From contig JAHOYZ010000007.1 in the NCBI GenBank assembly GCA_019038695.1, positions 1 through 64,000 of the forward strand: 64,000 nucleotides of DNA, in the 5' to 3' direction. Source of the stretch: Candidatus Zixiibacteriota bacterium. GTDB lineage: Bacteria; Zixibacteria; MSB-5A5; GN15; FEB-12. How positions within the stretch are numbered: position 1 is the first letter of the stretch; the number at the start of each line of letters is the position of its first letter. The position numbers and the translations under genes were made by a program. The notes beneath the pieces were generated by a model. The model was not told the origin of the DNA. It ran no database searches and saw only the letters and a list, made by a program, of their open reading frames with translations. Shown here piece by piece: positions 45,797-54,420 of the stretch.

Positions 45797-45828
45797 CGGG
45801 TCGGGATTACTCCCGACCCGTTTTTTTT
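45797..45828 (+). terminator. Intrinsic terminator after cheW
   Basis: CGGGTCGGGA (45797-45806), loop TTAC, TCCCGACCCG (45811-45820), then eight T. Nearly the same stem as at 38633. Confidence 0.92.
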
Positions 45829-45846
45829 GTGTTCGGAAGAGCAGTC

Positions 45847-46449
45847 CTATCCTGTGTAAGGTTTTTCAAACTGAATGAAGAATGTTAATCCGGTCTCTTC
45901 CGCTCGAACGAACCGAAGACCTGCCGCCGAGACCAGACGCCGATAGTAATTAAGGTCATGTACTTTGTTCGGCCGCCGGCCGCCATAGGCAGGGGTGATG
46001 GTCTCATGGGGAAGGCGGATCAATATCTTGAAGGCAAAGATGTCTTTATTACTGCCTTCTCGAATCGGTGAATGGATATCCCAGAGAAGGAACTGTCCAC
46101 CCTCTCGGAGGGTTCTGAATACTTCGGCCATAACCTGTGGGTGAGTTTTCTCATCCATGAACATAAAGGTGAAGAATGCTGTTGTGGTCGGAAAGGTGTT
46201 GTCAAGAAACGGTAGACTGGCAGCATCAGCGACAACCTTGATCGGACCGTCCGGAGCTTCTTCAAGCTCTTTCCTTCGGTTGTCTATTGCTATTACTTCA
46301 CGACCCTTCAGCCGGCCAATCACGCCTTCTCCCCCGCCACCAATGTCGAGGACGAGGCCGTCACATGCAAAATCCCTGACGATTACTTCCTGATCTTCAA
46401 GGCAGTGTATCCGGTTTTCATCCGGCCATGAATGATGATCGTCGTTCAT
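45847..46449 (-). CDS. Class I SAM-dependent methyltransferase
   Basis: ATG at 46449 has GAGGAG upstream; the ORF opens at 46464. 200 residues with motif I LDIGGGGEG (34-42), acidic end of strand 2 'VIAIDNRR', and 'GGQFLLWDIHSP' after helix C. It resembles small ubiE-like methyltransferases. The substrate is not evident. It is the last of five minus-strand genes with short gaps (78 bases from the kinase gene upstream) that include an acetyltransferase, an APH-like kinase, another methyltransferase and a glycosyltransferase. Confidence 0.85.
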   Translation of the reverse strand: MNDDHHSWPDENRIHCLEDQEVIVRDFACDGLVLDIGGGGEGVIGRLKGREVIAIDNRRKELEEAPDGPIKVVADAASLPFLDNTFPTTTAFFTFMFMDEKTHPQVMAEVFRTLREGGQFLLWDIHSPIREGSNKDIFAFKILIRLPHETITPAYGGRRPNKVHDLNYYRRLVSAAGLRFVRAEETGLTFFIQFEKPYTG

Positions 46450-46527
46450 CGGTCTCCTCAGCATCCGTCAACATGCCCTTCCCACATTCTCAGGTACAGC
46501 CCACAGAAGTGGACGCCTCGAACCAAT

Positions 46528-47514
46528 CTATGAGAATTCCATATCAATAACCGGCACATCATCCTCAATACGCTCTCTACGGTTCTCCATGAACCTATGA
46601 CACCAACCGTTGAGATTGTGGGCATCCTCAGCGTGAATGATGATGTACAGCTCAATTTCGCGCAGCTTCAGGAAATCGGGAATGCACTTCATCCATTTCA
46701 GGTCCAGGTGGTTCTCCCACTCGTATCCGGTCATTATCCCTTCGAGGAATCGACGTGCAAAGGGGACATTCTCCCCGATCGATTCGTCCCGCAGCATATA
46801 GAACAACGTAATGGCAATGTCGTTGGAAAACCAATCATAGTGACAGTCGTCAAAATCGAAGACGGTGATGCCACTTTCTGTCACAAAGAAATTCCCATGA
46901 TGTAGATCACTGTGGATCAGCCCATAAGAATCAACATCGGCGGGTAGAGCATGCAGACGTTGTTCAACTTCATGGCATCGTTGTATCACTAACGGCTGAT
47001 CGGCCGGCAGATATTTGTCTGGATCGCGATACTCATCCTCGTGCCACTCGTGTCGTTTGAGAGCAGAGCTTGGAGGATTGTAGTTCTTCGTCGCGGCGTG
47101 CATCTTCCCGAGAGTCTCCCCCCAGTTTTGAAACAGCTGATCACTCCAGTCATCTTTGCCCGGACAATGACCATCTACCTTTTCGAAAGCGTAGACGAGA
47201 AAATGGGAATCATCAACACCGACAATCTCAACCATCTCGCCGTTGATCGACGAAATGGCTCTCCCGACAGACACGCCGTGATCCGCTAGAAAATTGGTCC
47301 AATCAAGCTCTCCCCTGATTGCATCCGCCGAGCGATGAATGCTATGGGTTATTTTGAGAATATACTGCCTGCTCTGTTGTTCGAACTCGTAGACAAAGCT
47401 CTCGAATGAACCCAGACGAGTGAGCTGGCTTTCCTTAATACCGTATCGACTCGCAACCTCGGACAGAACGAAATCCTTATGCTCCGTAAATATGGTCTGG
47501 CTTCTCTGGTCCAT
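46528..47514 (-). CDS. Aminoglycoside phosphotransferase/RdoA-like kinase
   Basis: 328 residues. The kinase catalytic motif 'GLIHSDLHHGNFF' (Asp203) and the metal motif 'TVFDFDDCHYDW' (about 218-227) are intact; 'YILKITHS' holds the likely ATP-binding Lys54. AGGAGGA precedes the ATG at 47514. The 'FDFDDCHYDWFSNDIAI' segment is common in the SrkA/RdoA and homoserine/choline kinase-like branch (APH superfamily). Substrate could be a small alcohol, an antibiotic or a protein Ser/Thr. It sits 42 bases after the GNAT gene in the five-gene cassette. Confidence 0.88.
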   Translation of the reverse strand: MDQRSQTIFTEHKDFVLSEVASRYGIKESQLTRLGSFESFVYEFEQQSRQYILKITHSIHRSADAIRGELDWTNFLADHGVSVGRAISSINGEMVEIVGVDDSHFLVYAFEKVDGHCPGKDDWSDQLFQNWGETLGKMHAATKNYNPPSSALKRHEWHEDEYRDPDKYLPADQPLVIQRCHEVEQRLHALPADVDSYGLIHSDLHHGNFFVTESGITVFDFDDCHYDWFSNDIAITLFYMLRDESIGENVPFARRFLEGIMTGYEWENHLDLKWMKCIPDFLKLREIELYIIIHAEDAHNLNGWCHRFMENRRERIEDDVPVIDMEFS

Positions 47515-47555
47515 AAAGTAGATTTCCTCCTAATGATCGCCAAGTGATCTGGCTA

Positions 47556-48584
47556 TCATACGGATTTCGATAGATACTGTTCCAAATGCTCACGTCGTAG
47601 GGTAAACTCGAACCCTTCATGGACGAGTTTGTAACCCATTTGTGCGTTTATTCTGCGGATGGGTTCGTTTACGGCACGCATGTTTGTGGTTAGTTTCTCA
47701 AATTTGGGATAGCGTCTTTCCATTTCAGTAAACATCGCCGCCTTGAGCCATTTTGCCAGTCCCCGCCGCCGATAGTCACTACGTACACCGGTCATAGCCT
47801 GGTAGACCTCGCGCGGATTGGTGAGACTCAGAAAGACATTGGATATTCCTACCAGCTTGTTGTCATTGTCAACCAACAGGACCTTTGGGGCTGCCGAGTT
47901 ATTCTCTTTGCGCCATTGGGTCTGCCGTCTGATATCATCCGTGCTTACATGAAACGGCGTCCCGGTATCGTGTTCTTCCGGCATTTCACGTAATGTGTCT
48001 GTCAGTAATTGAGCCAGATTTTCGATGTATCTATCCGGGGGTTCATCGAAGAATTCCAGTTTCAAGTCGGCATTCTGCTGTGGGATAGTGTCAAGCCAGT
48101 CTTCGATAACCGAGCGATTGACGTTATCACGATGTAGCTTAAAAGTGTCGAGTTTGCAGAGTTGCTCCGCTCCAAATTGCCGAAACACGTCACACATATG
48201 TTCCAGCTCGGCCATAGTGTGTGTTTTGCTACAGCCGTACTTGTCCATCAGACGAGCGAGTTCATTGGCCATTGTCGTCACTATTGCCGGAGGAACATCC
48301 GCATCTACCAGTTCAGTAAAAATATGAGCGTTCTCATTGGTGGTGCCACGATGGCTGATGATGAATTGCATCCAACCAACAACGTCATCTCCGTCCAGAA
48401 GAACCATCGAACTACAGCAGTCCTCCTTCTTTATGAACGACAGTTGACGGTCACGAAGTTCTTCCCAAGTCACGGAGGAGAACATTGCTCCATACCTGTT
48501 ACGTAGTTCAACAAACATGTCGTAGTAGCTTCGCCAATACTGGTCAGTGAAATCCGGATGGTTGATATGCATTACGGTGAACAC
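47556..48584 (-). CDS. Tandem GNAT acetyltransferase
   Basis: GTG start at 48584 with GGAAGG 8 bases upstream; 342 residues made of two GNAT folds. The C-terminal one (about 180-335) has a good acetyl-CoA motif A, 'AMTGVRSDYRRRGLAKWLK', and the typical 'NEPIRRINAQMGYKLV' end. The N-terminal one (about 1-170) is weaker and may be a structural half, as in mycothiol synthase-like tandem GNATs. The acceptor is unknown. Confidence 0.85.
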   Translation of the reverse strand: MFTVMHINHPDFTDQYWRSYYDMFVELRNRYGAMFSSVTWEELRDRQLSFIKKEDCCSSMVLLDGDDVVGWMQFIISHRGTTNENAHIFTELVDADVPPAIVTTMANELARLMDKYGCSKTHTMAELEHMCDVFRQFGAEQLCKLDTFKLHRDNVNRSVIEDWLDTIPQQNADLKLEFFDEPPDRYIENLAQLLTDTLREMPEEHDTGTPFHVSTDDIRRQTQWRKENNSAAPKVLLVDNDNKLVGISNVFLSLTNPREVYQAMTGVRSDYRRRGLAKWLKAAMFTEMERRYPKFEKLTTNMRAVNEPIRRINAQMGYKLVHEGFEFTLRREHLEQYLSKSV

Positions 48585-48609
48585 GGTGTATCCTTCCGAT
48601 TTTGTATCT

Positions 48610-49290
48610 TCATCTTTCCGTCAGTCTGATCTCGCAGAAAAGACTTGATCCATCGACAACGTCAAGTGTGTACGATTCGTCAAAGCCGACCATCAATCTC
48701 CTGAAATCATCCCGATTATATGTTGTCGCGTGGAATCCGTCTTTGCAAATGATCACGCCGTTTCCGGTAGCATCCCAATCTATCTCACCCAACTGGCCAG
48801 CTTCCGATTGAATTCGGAACCATTCCAGACGATCATCCCAGAAATCTGAAGCGTAACTGGAGAAGAGTAAACGCCCTCCCGGTTTAGTCACACGTACCGT
48901 TTCTTTGAGCAATTCATACGGATTCACATGGAAGGCAGAAATGCCATTTTGGATGCAGATAATACAGTCGAAGGAGTCATCGGCAAAACCCAGAGCTACT
49001 GCATCCATGCACACGAGTTCGATATTGTCGGAATTGTTGATCGAGTCATCTGCCGCCAGAAGGCTAGCCAGAGAATTGTCTATGCCGACAACATTACCAA
49101 CTTTCTTTGCCAGCCGCTTCAGAACACGTCCATAGCCGCATCCCAACTCCAGCACCGTGTCCGAGGAGTGTAGCCGCGACATAACGTGAACGATTTCAGC
49201 TTCGAGGTACTGGCGTACCCGAGGCGGGGCAACTTCGTACACGCCGCGCAGTCGGTCGGCCGCTAGTTTGGTTTTGTAGTAGTCTGTCAT
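48610..49290 (-). CDS. Class I SAM-dependent methyltransferase
   Basis: 226 residues with motif I VLELGCGYGR (46-55), 'VVGIDNSLASL' (acidic ribose-binding residue), 'CMDAVALGFADDSFDCIICIQNGISAF', and 'TKPGGRLLFSSYASDFW'. The N-terminus 'MTDYYKTKLAADRLRGVYEVAPPRVRQYLEAE' is seen in methyltransferases of the ubiE/small-molecule type. 25 bases separate it from the GNAT gene downstream. Substrate unknown. Confidence 0.86.
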   Translation of the reverse strand: MTDYYKTKLAADRLRGVYEVAPPRVRQYLEAEIVHVMSRLHSSDTVLELGCGYGRVLKRLAKKVGNVVGIDNSLASLLAADDSINNSDNIELVCMDAVALGFADDSFDCIICIQNGISAFHVNPYELLKETVRVTKPGGRLLFSSYASDFWDDRLEWFRIQSEAGQLGEIDWDATGNGVIICKDGFHATTYNRDDFRRLMVGFDESYTLDVVDGSSLFCEIRLTER

Positions 49291-49368
49291 TGTTCAGTTG
49301 GGAAGAAGATAATAAGGCACGTCGTAACAAACAAGTGGCAGGAGTGGAATAAACTCAATCAGGTTGTG

Positions 49369-50475
49369 TCATTTCACTTTCTCAATAGCATCATCTAACC
49401 CTGTCGTTACTTCATCCCATTGAAATCTGCCTACGCTCCGGCGGGCTCGATCGGGCTGGCTTTGCCAGATGTCATTATCCGACGCGGCTCGTTGCGCCAG
49501 GGTAGTCAAGCACTCCGCAAGGGCAGATGGTGATCCGTCGTAGAAAAATTCGTCAGGGTCATCGCAATCAATAAGTTCTGGATATGCCAGACGATTTGGC
49601 AACAACGGATAGGCTCCGGCGGCGATTGCCTCTACAGCACTAATGCCAAAGAACTCATGCTCGGCGGTCGAGACGAAAACATCCGATTCCATCAAGGCCG
49701 CTTCGTAATCTGCACGGTCTTGCTGGTAGCCCCAACGATCAATAACGTCGCTGAAAAGATCCCTGGCCTCCTCAAACACAGGTGGTACCTGCTGGAATTG
49801 TGGACCGATCACACTCAGCCTAAAGTTAGCATCTCGTTTGTCGAGTAATTCAATAGCCCTAAAAAAACTCTCCGGACTTTTGTCGTATTCCCAGCGAGCC
49901 GCCCAGAGAATACGCAGAGGTCCGGGTTTTCTGGGTCCACAGGGATCGAAAGAGTCAACGCCCGGACAATGGACCGATGACTTGGCCTCAATGGTGTCAA
50001 TCAGATTAACCGGTTGGTAATCCGGCATACGGCGCAGGAAGTCACGTATTCCGGTCAGGAACGAGTCCTGATGAAACTTCGAGTTGAACCAAACTTCAGT
50101 CGCTGCCAAAGCGGTGGTGAAATTGGTCAGCGCAAATTGCAAATCGCGCTCCTGCTGATGCCGTGCGGGATAGGTCAATTGGTTCTCGTGGAAATAGGTG
50201 ACCCTTGGCAGCTTCTTCAGGCACGGATCGACGAGCCCAAGGAACTCAGCCAGGTTGAGCATGTCGGAACAAAACAGAACATCCCATTGCTCACCATTGG
50301 ACAACCGCTGGTTGACATCTTCGGCGAAAGTGATCGCGGCATGACGCATGCGCCATTTCCATTTGTACCCGGGCAGACCTAGAACAGTCCACTCGTGGCG
50401 ACTACGCGATTGCCAGCCATCGAGGAAGGCTCGATGGCTTCCATCATAGAATGGTTCAAGAGCCAGGATTCGCAT
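49369..50475 (-). CDS. tRNA-queuosine alpha-mannosyltransferase-like glycosyltransferase (GTDC1/DUF3524 family)
   Basis: 368 residues, GT-B fold. The N-terminus 'MRILALEPFYDGSHRAFLDGW' followed by 'LPGYKWKWRMRHAAI' and 'YFHENQLTYP' is the DUF3524 signature of GTDC1, whose vertebrate member (QTMAN) adds mannose to queuosine in tRNA-Asp. The donor-binding half has 'RILWAARWEYDKSPESFF' and 'FFGISAVEAIAAGAYPLLPNRLAYPEL'. The family match is strong; the bacterial substrate is inferred. The ATG lies right at the predicted transcription start, with no ribosome site, so the message may be leaderless. It is first in the five-gene cassette. Confidence 0.88.
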   Translation of the reverse strand: MRILALEPFYDGSHRAFLDGWQSRSRHEWTVLGLPGYKWKWRMRHAAITFAEDVNQRLSNGEQWDVLFCSDMLNLAEFLGLVDPCLKKLPRVTYFHENQLTYPARHQQERDLQFALTNFTTALAATEVWFNSKFHQDSFLTGIRDFLRRMPDYQPVNLIDTIEAKSSVHCPGVDSFDPCGPRKPGPLRILWAARWEYDKSPESFFRAIELLDKRDANFRLSVIGPQFQQVPPVFEEARDLFSDVIDRWGYQQDRADYEAALMESDVFVSTAEHEFFGISAVEAIAAGAYPLLPNRLAYPELIDCDDPDEFFYDGSPSALAECLTTLAQRAASDNDIWQSQPDRARRSVGRFQWDEVTTGLDDAIEKVK

Positions 50476-50482
50476 TAACGTT

Positions 50483-50511
50483 AGTGTACAATGTTATGCA
50501 CCCTGGTGCAA
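50483..50511 (-). promoter_or_regulatory. Promoter and palindrome ahead of the glycosyltransferase cassette
   Basis: On the minus strand TTGCAC (50511-50506), 17-base spacer, TACACT (50488-50483). The start would fall near 50476, adjacent to the ATG at 50475. TGCAC CCTG GTGCA (50497-50510) overlaps the -35 region and could be an operator. Confidence 0.5.
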
Positions 50512-50525
50512 GTGCATGGACATTA

Positions 50526-52052
50526 TTATGGGCACGCCGGCGGGGCAGGACCACCAGTGAACAAGTACGAAACCAGATAGGTCAGGTCAGCAATATCTAT
50601 TGGACCTCCCTCACCTGTTATGCCATCAACATTTCCTTCTTCCGTACACCACGGAGCGTCTCCACCCAGGAACAGGTAGGACACAAGAAAAGTGAGATCA
50701 GCGATATCCACAGGTCCTCCGGAACCAATGATGTTATCGAGATTGCCACGATTTAGACAGCAGTATCCCGGGTTCAGCACAACATCGACCTGATTATTCT
50801 GTGCCATCATTACAACTGTGTCAACCGTCTCCCATCCCCAACGGCTGATTTCGATCATTTGGCTACCGCCCCCGACAGAATCAATGGTATAGTCGCCAAA
50901 TTCATCGGTGGTTGTGGATTGGCCGTCAGACAAGACAGTGATTAGTGTACTGGACAGATCGTCATCCCCAACTGACATGGTCACAGTGCCTGAGAGGGAG
51001 AAGTAGTTGCTTACAGTTACGATCATTGAATCTTCGGTCGAATTACCGGCTCTATCATGAGCTCGCACGCGCACCATATAGTCGCCGTTGTGGAATGATG
51101 CTGTCGACCAACACTCAGGAACGTCCTCAAGCTCAATCGTCGAGTCGCCATCAGTGTTGGTCATAATAAAATAGTATTGGCGAAGGTCGTAATCGCCATA
51201 CGTTTCGCACACATCATCGTTGCGAAAGATAACATACACATCATCATTAATCTCCGAGTAGCGACCGAGCGAGCCAGTGAAACAAAATGAATTTGTCCAT
51301 GTAATAGATGAATCACCCTCGATAGCATATTCCAGTTGATATGGAATGAGCTTATGGTCATAGTCATTGATGTAGTCGTAGGCTCGGCAGATAATATCGA
51401 CATCGCCGCTGATCGAGTCGTCTCCGGAAAAATAGGTCTTCGACAGATTGTCACTGAAGGCCAGTAATTGATCCGGCCAAACATCGTCGAAAACCGGTGG
51501 ATCGGGATCATAGAGACCGTCAAGTTCATCCAAAAGGTTGCCGGCGAACTCCCAGTAATACCAATCAGTTTCCCATCTCCATTGTTCCCCCCAAAAACGG
51601 ATCAGCGAAAAATGAAGGTGATGAAAGTCATACGGAAACGAAACGATCTCGCCCAGCTTGGTACCTTCTTCGACCCAATCCCCAACTTCCAAACCGGTGA
51701 CAGTAATACTGTATTGGGTGAGGTGGGCATACATGTAAGCCAGGCACGTATCAGTCCCGGCCGAATCTCCGACAACAACTCGCCAGTGCAACTCCGCCGA
51801 GGTGGTGATTATAGCCTTAACCCAGCCCGACTTGATCGCATACACCGGCGTCCCGGGCGGCACCATGATATCAATACCCGAATGCATATATGGGGAGCAA
51901 CTCGACCCTCCATAACACTGGAACTGACCATAGTTATTCCCGAGGCGGTGAACAGTGCTGTCGGGGAATACCGGCCAATCGAGTGCAACGACGTTAGCAG
52001 CACAAAAGAACACTAGACTCAGAACAAGAATCGACCGTGCAAGGTGTTTCAT
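50526..52052 (-). CDS. Secreted M23-family metalloprotease with dockerin-like C-terminus
   Basis: ATG at 52052 has AAAGG upstream and begins a signal peptide (MKHLARSILVLSLVFFCAA); 508 residues. The LytM/M23 domain (about 30-180) has zinc-site motifs HSGID (His57, Asp61), 'AHL' (His110) and HLH (145-147). Ig-like or carboxypeptidase-regulatory-like beta domains follow (about 210-430; 'GTVTMSVGDDDLSSTLITVLSDG'). The last 65 residues hold two dockerin-like units, 'VDIADLTFLVSYLFLGGDAP' and 'IDIADLTYLVSYLFTGGPAP', as in the C25 protease. It probably cleaves peptidoglycan peptides or glycine-rich proteins outside the cell. Confidence 0.88.
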   Translation of the reverse strand: MKHLARSILVLSLVFFCAANVVALDWPVFPDSTVHRLGNNYGQFQCYGGSSCSPYMHSGIDIMVPPGTPVYAIKSGWVKAIITTSAELHWRVVVGDSAGTDTCLAYMYAHLTQYSITVTGLEVGDWVEEGTKLGEIVSFPYDFHHLHFSLIRFWGEQWRWETDWYYWEFAGNLLDELDGLYDPDPPVFDDVWPDQLLAFSDNLSKTYFSGDDSISGDVDIICRAYDYINDYDHKLIPYQLEYAIEGDSSITWTNSFCFTGSLGRYSEINDDVYVIFRNDDVCETYGDYDLRQYYFIMTNTDGDSTIELEDVPECWSTASFHNGDYMVRVRAHDRAGNSTEDSMIVTVSNYFSLSGTVTMSVGDDDLSSTLITVLSDGQSTTTDEFGDYTIDSVGGGSQMIEISRWGWETVDTVVMMAQNNQVDVVLNPGYCCLNRGNLDNIIGSGGPVDIADLTFLVSYLFLGGDAPWCTEEGNVDGITGEGGPIDIADLTYLVSYLFTGGPAPPACP

Positions 52053-52189
52053 AGCAGACCTTTCGTGTGGCGACAACATCTTCATTGTTACCTCTGGACG
52101 AGAGCCGAGGCAAGAACACGTCTGGCAGTTAGTAGGCTTACAATATTATGATAACACAAACGCAGGACATTGTCAAGACTGCGCGACCA

Positions 52190-54331
52190 TTACTCCCCCG
52201 CCCCACTTCGCATCGACAACGCAATCCGTCCGCGCTCGTGGTCAACATTCAGAACAGTCACTTTCACCTTCTGGCCGACCTTGGCAACTTCCGATGGGTC
52301 TTTCACAAACCGATCAGCCATCTCACTGATATGAACCAGACCGTCCTGGTGCACTCCTATATCAACAAAGGCCCCGAAAGCAGTCACGTTGGTAACAACC
52401 CCCGGTAAAATCATATCCGGTTCGAGATCACTCGGGCTTTTGACCGAAGGATCAAAATCAAAAGCCTCGTAATCTCCTCTCGGATCCCTTCCTGGTTTGG
52501 ACAATTCATCACGGATATCAAGCAGCGTCGGCATCCCAACCGTGTCACTCTCATAGTCATGAAGTTTGATCTTCCCTCGTAGCGATTCGTCAGCCACGAG
52601 ATCCGCCACTGTGCAGCCAAGATCGGACGCCATAGAGTATACTACCGGATAGCTTTCGGGATGAACAGCACTGCTATCGAGAGCGTCCACAGCATCGCGA
52701 ATACGAAGAAACCCGGCTGCCTGTTCAAAAGCTTTGGGACCCAGACGGCTGACTTTCTTGAGCACCTTACGCGCTTTGAAAGGGCCATGCTCGTCACGAT
52801 AGGCCACGATGTTCCCGGCCAGTTGGGGACCCAGACCGGAGACGTAAGTTAGTAATTGCTTGCTTGCCGTATTGACCTCTACTCCGACAGCATTGACACA
52901 ACTTCCCACGACGTCATCAAGGCGATTTTTCAGCGATGGTTGATCCACATCATGCTGATACTGTCCGACGCCTATCGACTTGGGATCAATCTTAACGAGT
53001 TCAGCCATAGGGTCCATGAGGCGTCGCCCGATTGAAACTGCACCTCGAACAGTGATGTCGTGCTCGGGGAACTCCTCACGCGCCACATCCGATGCGGAGT
53101 ACACCGAAGCACCCGACTCGTTCACCATCTCAATGACGATATGATCGTGCAGGCCTAATTCGCGAACAAATGCTTCCGTCTCGCGCCCGGCGGTACCGTT
53201 GCCAATAGCGATTATCTGCGTTTTGAATTTCTCAACCAGCGCTTTGATATCCTGCCCGGCATCGTTGCGTTCCTTCTCTGACTTATGCGGAAAGATAGTC
53301 GTGTTAGTCAGGAGTTTCCCCTGGGCATCAAGGCAGACAACTTTGCATCCGGTACGAAACCCGGGATCAATGGCAAGAATCCGTTTCTGTCCCAGCGGAG
53401 CCGCCATCAACAGTTCACGGATGTTGTCGGCGAAAACACGGATCGCTTCTTCGTCAGCCTGTTTCTTCATCTCCATACGGATTTCTGTTTCCATCGCCGG
53501 AGCGAGCAATCTTTTATAGCTGTCTTCAACGGCCAGCTGGACTTGCTCGGAGGCGGCGTTGTCGGCGATGACAAATATGCCCGTGAGAATTCCTACGGCT
53601 GTTTCCACCGGTGGCCCGATCTTCAGCGACAATATTTTTTCATTCTCTCCGCGACGCATGGCCAGCACCCTGTGGGAAGGAGCAGTCGCGACTCTCTCCT
53701 CCCAATCGAAGTAATCCGAAAACTTTGCTCCCACCGCTTCCTTGCCCATCATTACGGTTGTACGAATTGTCCCCTCATCTTGGAAAAGCGCTCTCAATCG
53801 AGCGCGCGCGTCGGCATCTTCGTTGACCCACTCGGCCACAATATCACGCGCTCCCGCCAGAGCATCCTCGATTGTGGCAACATCTTTCTCCTCGTTGATA
53901 AACGCACCTGCTTCGGCCACAGGATCAATAGCGTCCTGCGTGAAAATCAATTCGGCCAGCGGTTCCAGACCACGTTCCCGGGCGATTGTGGCGCGGGTGC
54001 GACGCTTGGGACGAAATGGAAGATAGATATCTTCGAGCGTGGCCATATTTTTTGCGGTTTCGATTTTTGTTTTGAGTTCATCGGTAAGAAGATCACGCTC
54101 GTCGAGCGATTTGAGAATCGCTTCTTTTCTCTTGTCGAGTTCGCGCAATTGGGTGATACGATCACGGATCGTGGTGATGGCTACTTCGTCGAGACTTCCC
54201 GTCGCTTCTTTACGATAGCGGGCGATGAATGGCACCGTGGCATCGTCATCCAGCAGCTTCAAAGCTGCTTCGACCTGTGGTGCCCCAAGGGATAATTCTT
54301 TGGCTATACTTGTGACGTGTAAACTGCTCAT
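52190..54331 (-). CDS. tex: Tex-family RNA-binding transcription accessory protein
   Basis: 713 residues; the ATG at 54331 has GAGG at good spacing (a TTG directly before it is the only longer option). Order of domains: N-terminal helical region with 'VPFIARYRKEATGSLDEV', YqgF/RNase H-like domain ('LAIDPGFRTGCKVVCLD'), helix-hairpin-helix pair ('YVSGLGPQLAGNIVAYRDEHG', 'VSRLGPKAFEQAAGFLRI'), and a C-terminal S1 RNA-binding domain ('GVVTNVTAFGAFVDIGVHQDGLVHISEM'). Conserved, likely cytoplasmic, acting in transcription or RNA metabolism. The closest relatives are E. coli YhgF and Bordetella Tex. Confidence 0.96.
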   Translation of the reverse strand: MSSLHVTSIAKELSLGAPQVEAALKLLDDDATVPFIARYRKEATGSLDEVAITTIRDRITQLRELDKRKEAILKSLDERDLLTDELKTKIETAKNMATLEDIYLPFRPKRRTRATIARERGLEPLAELIFTQDAIDPVAEAGAFINEEKDVATIEDALAGARDIVAEWVNEDADARARLRALFQDEGTIRTTVMMGKEAVGAKFSDYFDWEERVATAPSHRVLAMRRGENEKILSLKIGPPVETAVGILTGIFVIADNAASEQVQLAVEDSYKRLLAPAMETEIRMEMKKQADEEAIRVFADNIRELLMAAPLGQKRILAIDPGFRTGCKVVCLDAQGKLLTNTTIFPHKSEKERNDAGQDIKALVEKFKTQIIAIGNGTAGRETEAFVRELGLHDHIVIEMVNESGASVYSASDVAREEFPEHDITVRGAVSIGRRLMDPMAELVKIDPKSIGVGQYQHDVDQPSLKNRLDDVVGSCVNAVGVEVNTASKQLLTYVSGLGPQLAGNIVAYRDEHGPFKARKVLKKVSRLGPKAFEQAAGFLRIRDAVDALDSSAVHPESYPVVYSMASDLGCTVADLVADESLRGKIKLHDYESDTVGMPTLLDIRDELSKPGRDPRGDYEAFDFDPSVKSPSDLEPDMILPGVVTNVTAFGAFVDIGVHQDGLVHISEMADRFVKDPSEVAKVGQKVKVTVLNVDHERGRIALSMRSGAGE

Positions 54332-54420
54332 CAATTCCTCGCTGACGGGTACTCGGTTGTTGGAAAGATAACCGAATACCGCTGTGAGGGGAACAGAAAA
54401 CTCTCAATTTGTCACGTTCG

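Noticed and set aside
53285-54295. 336-residue plus-strand ORF
   Set aside because: It lies wholly opposite tex, which has full domain support; the sequence has no recognisable motif.
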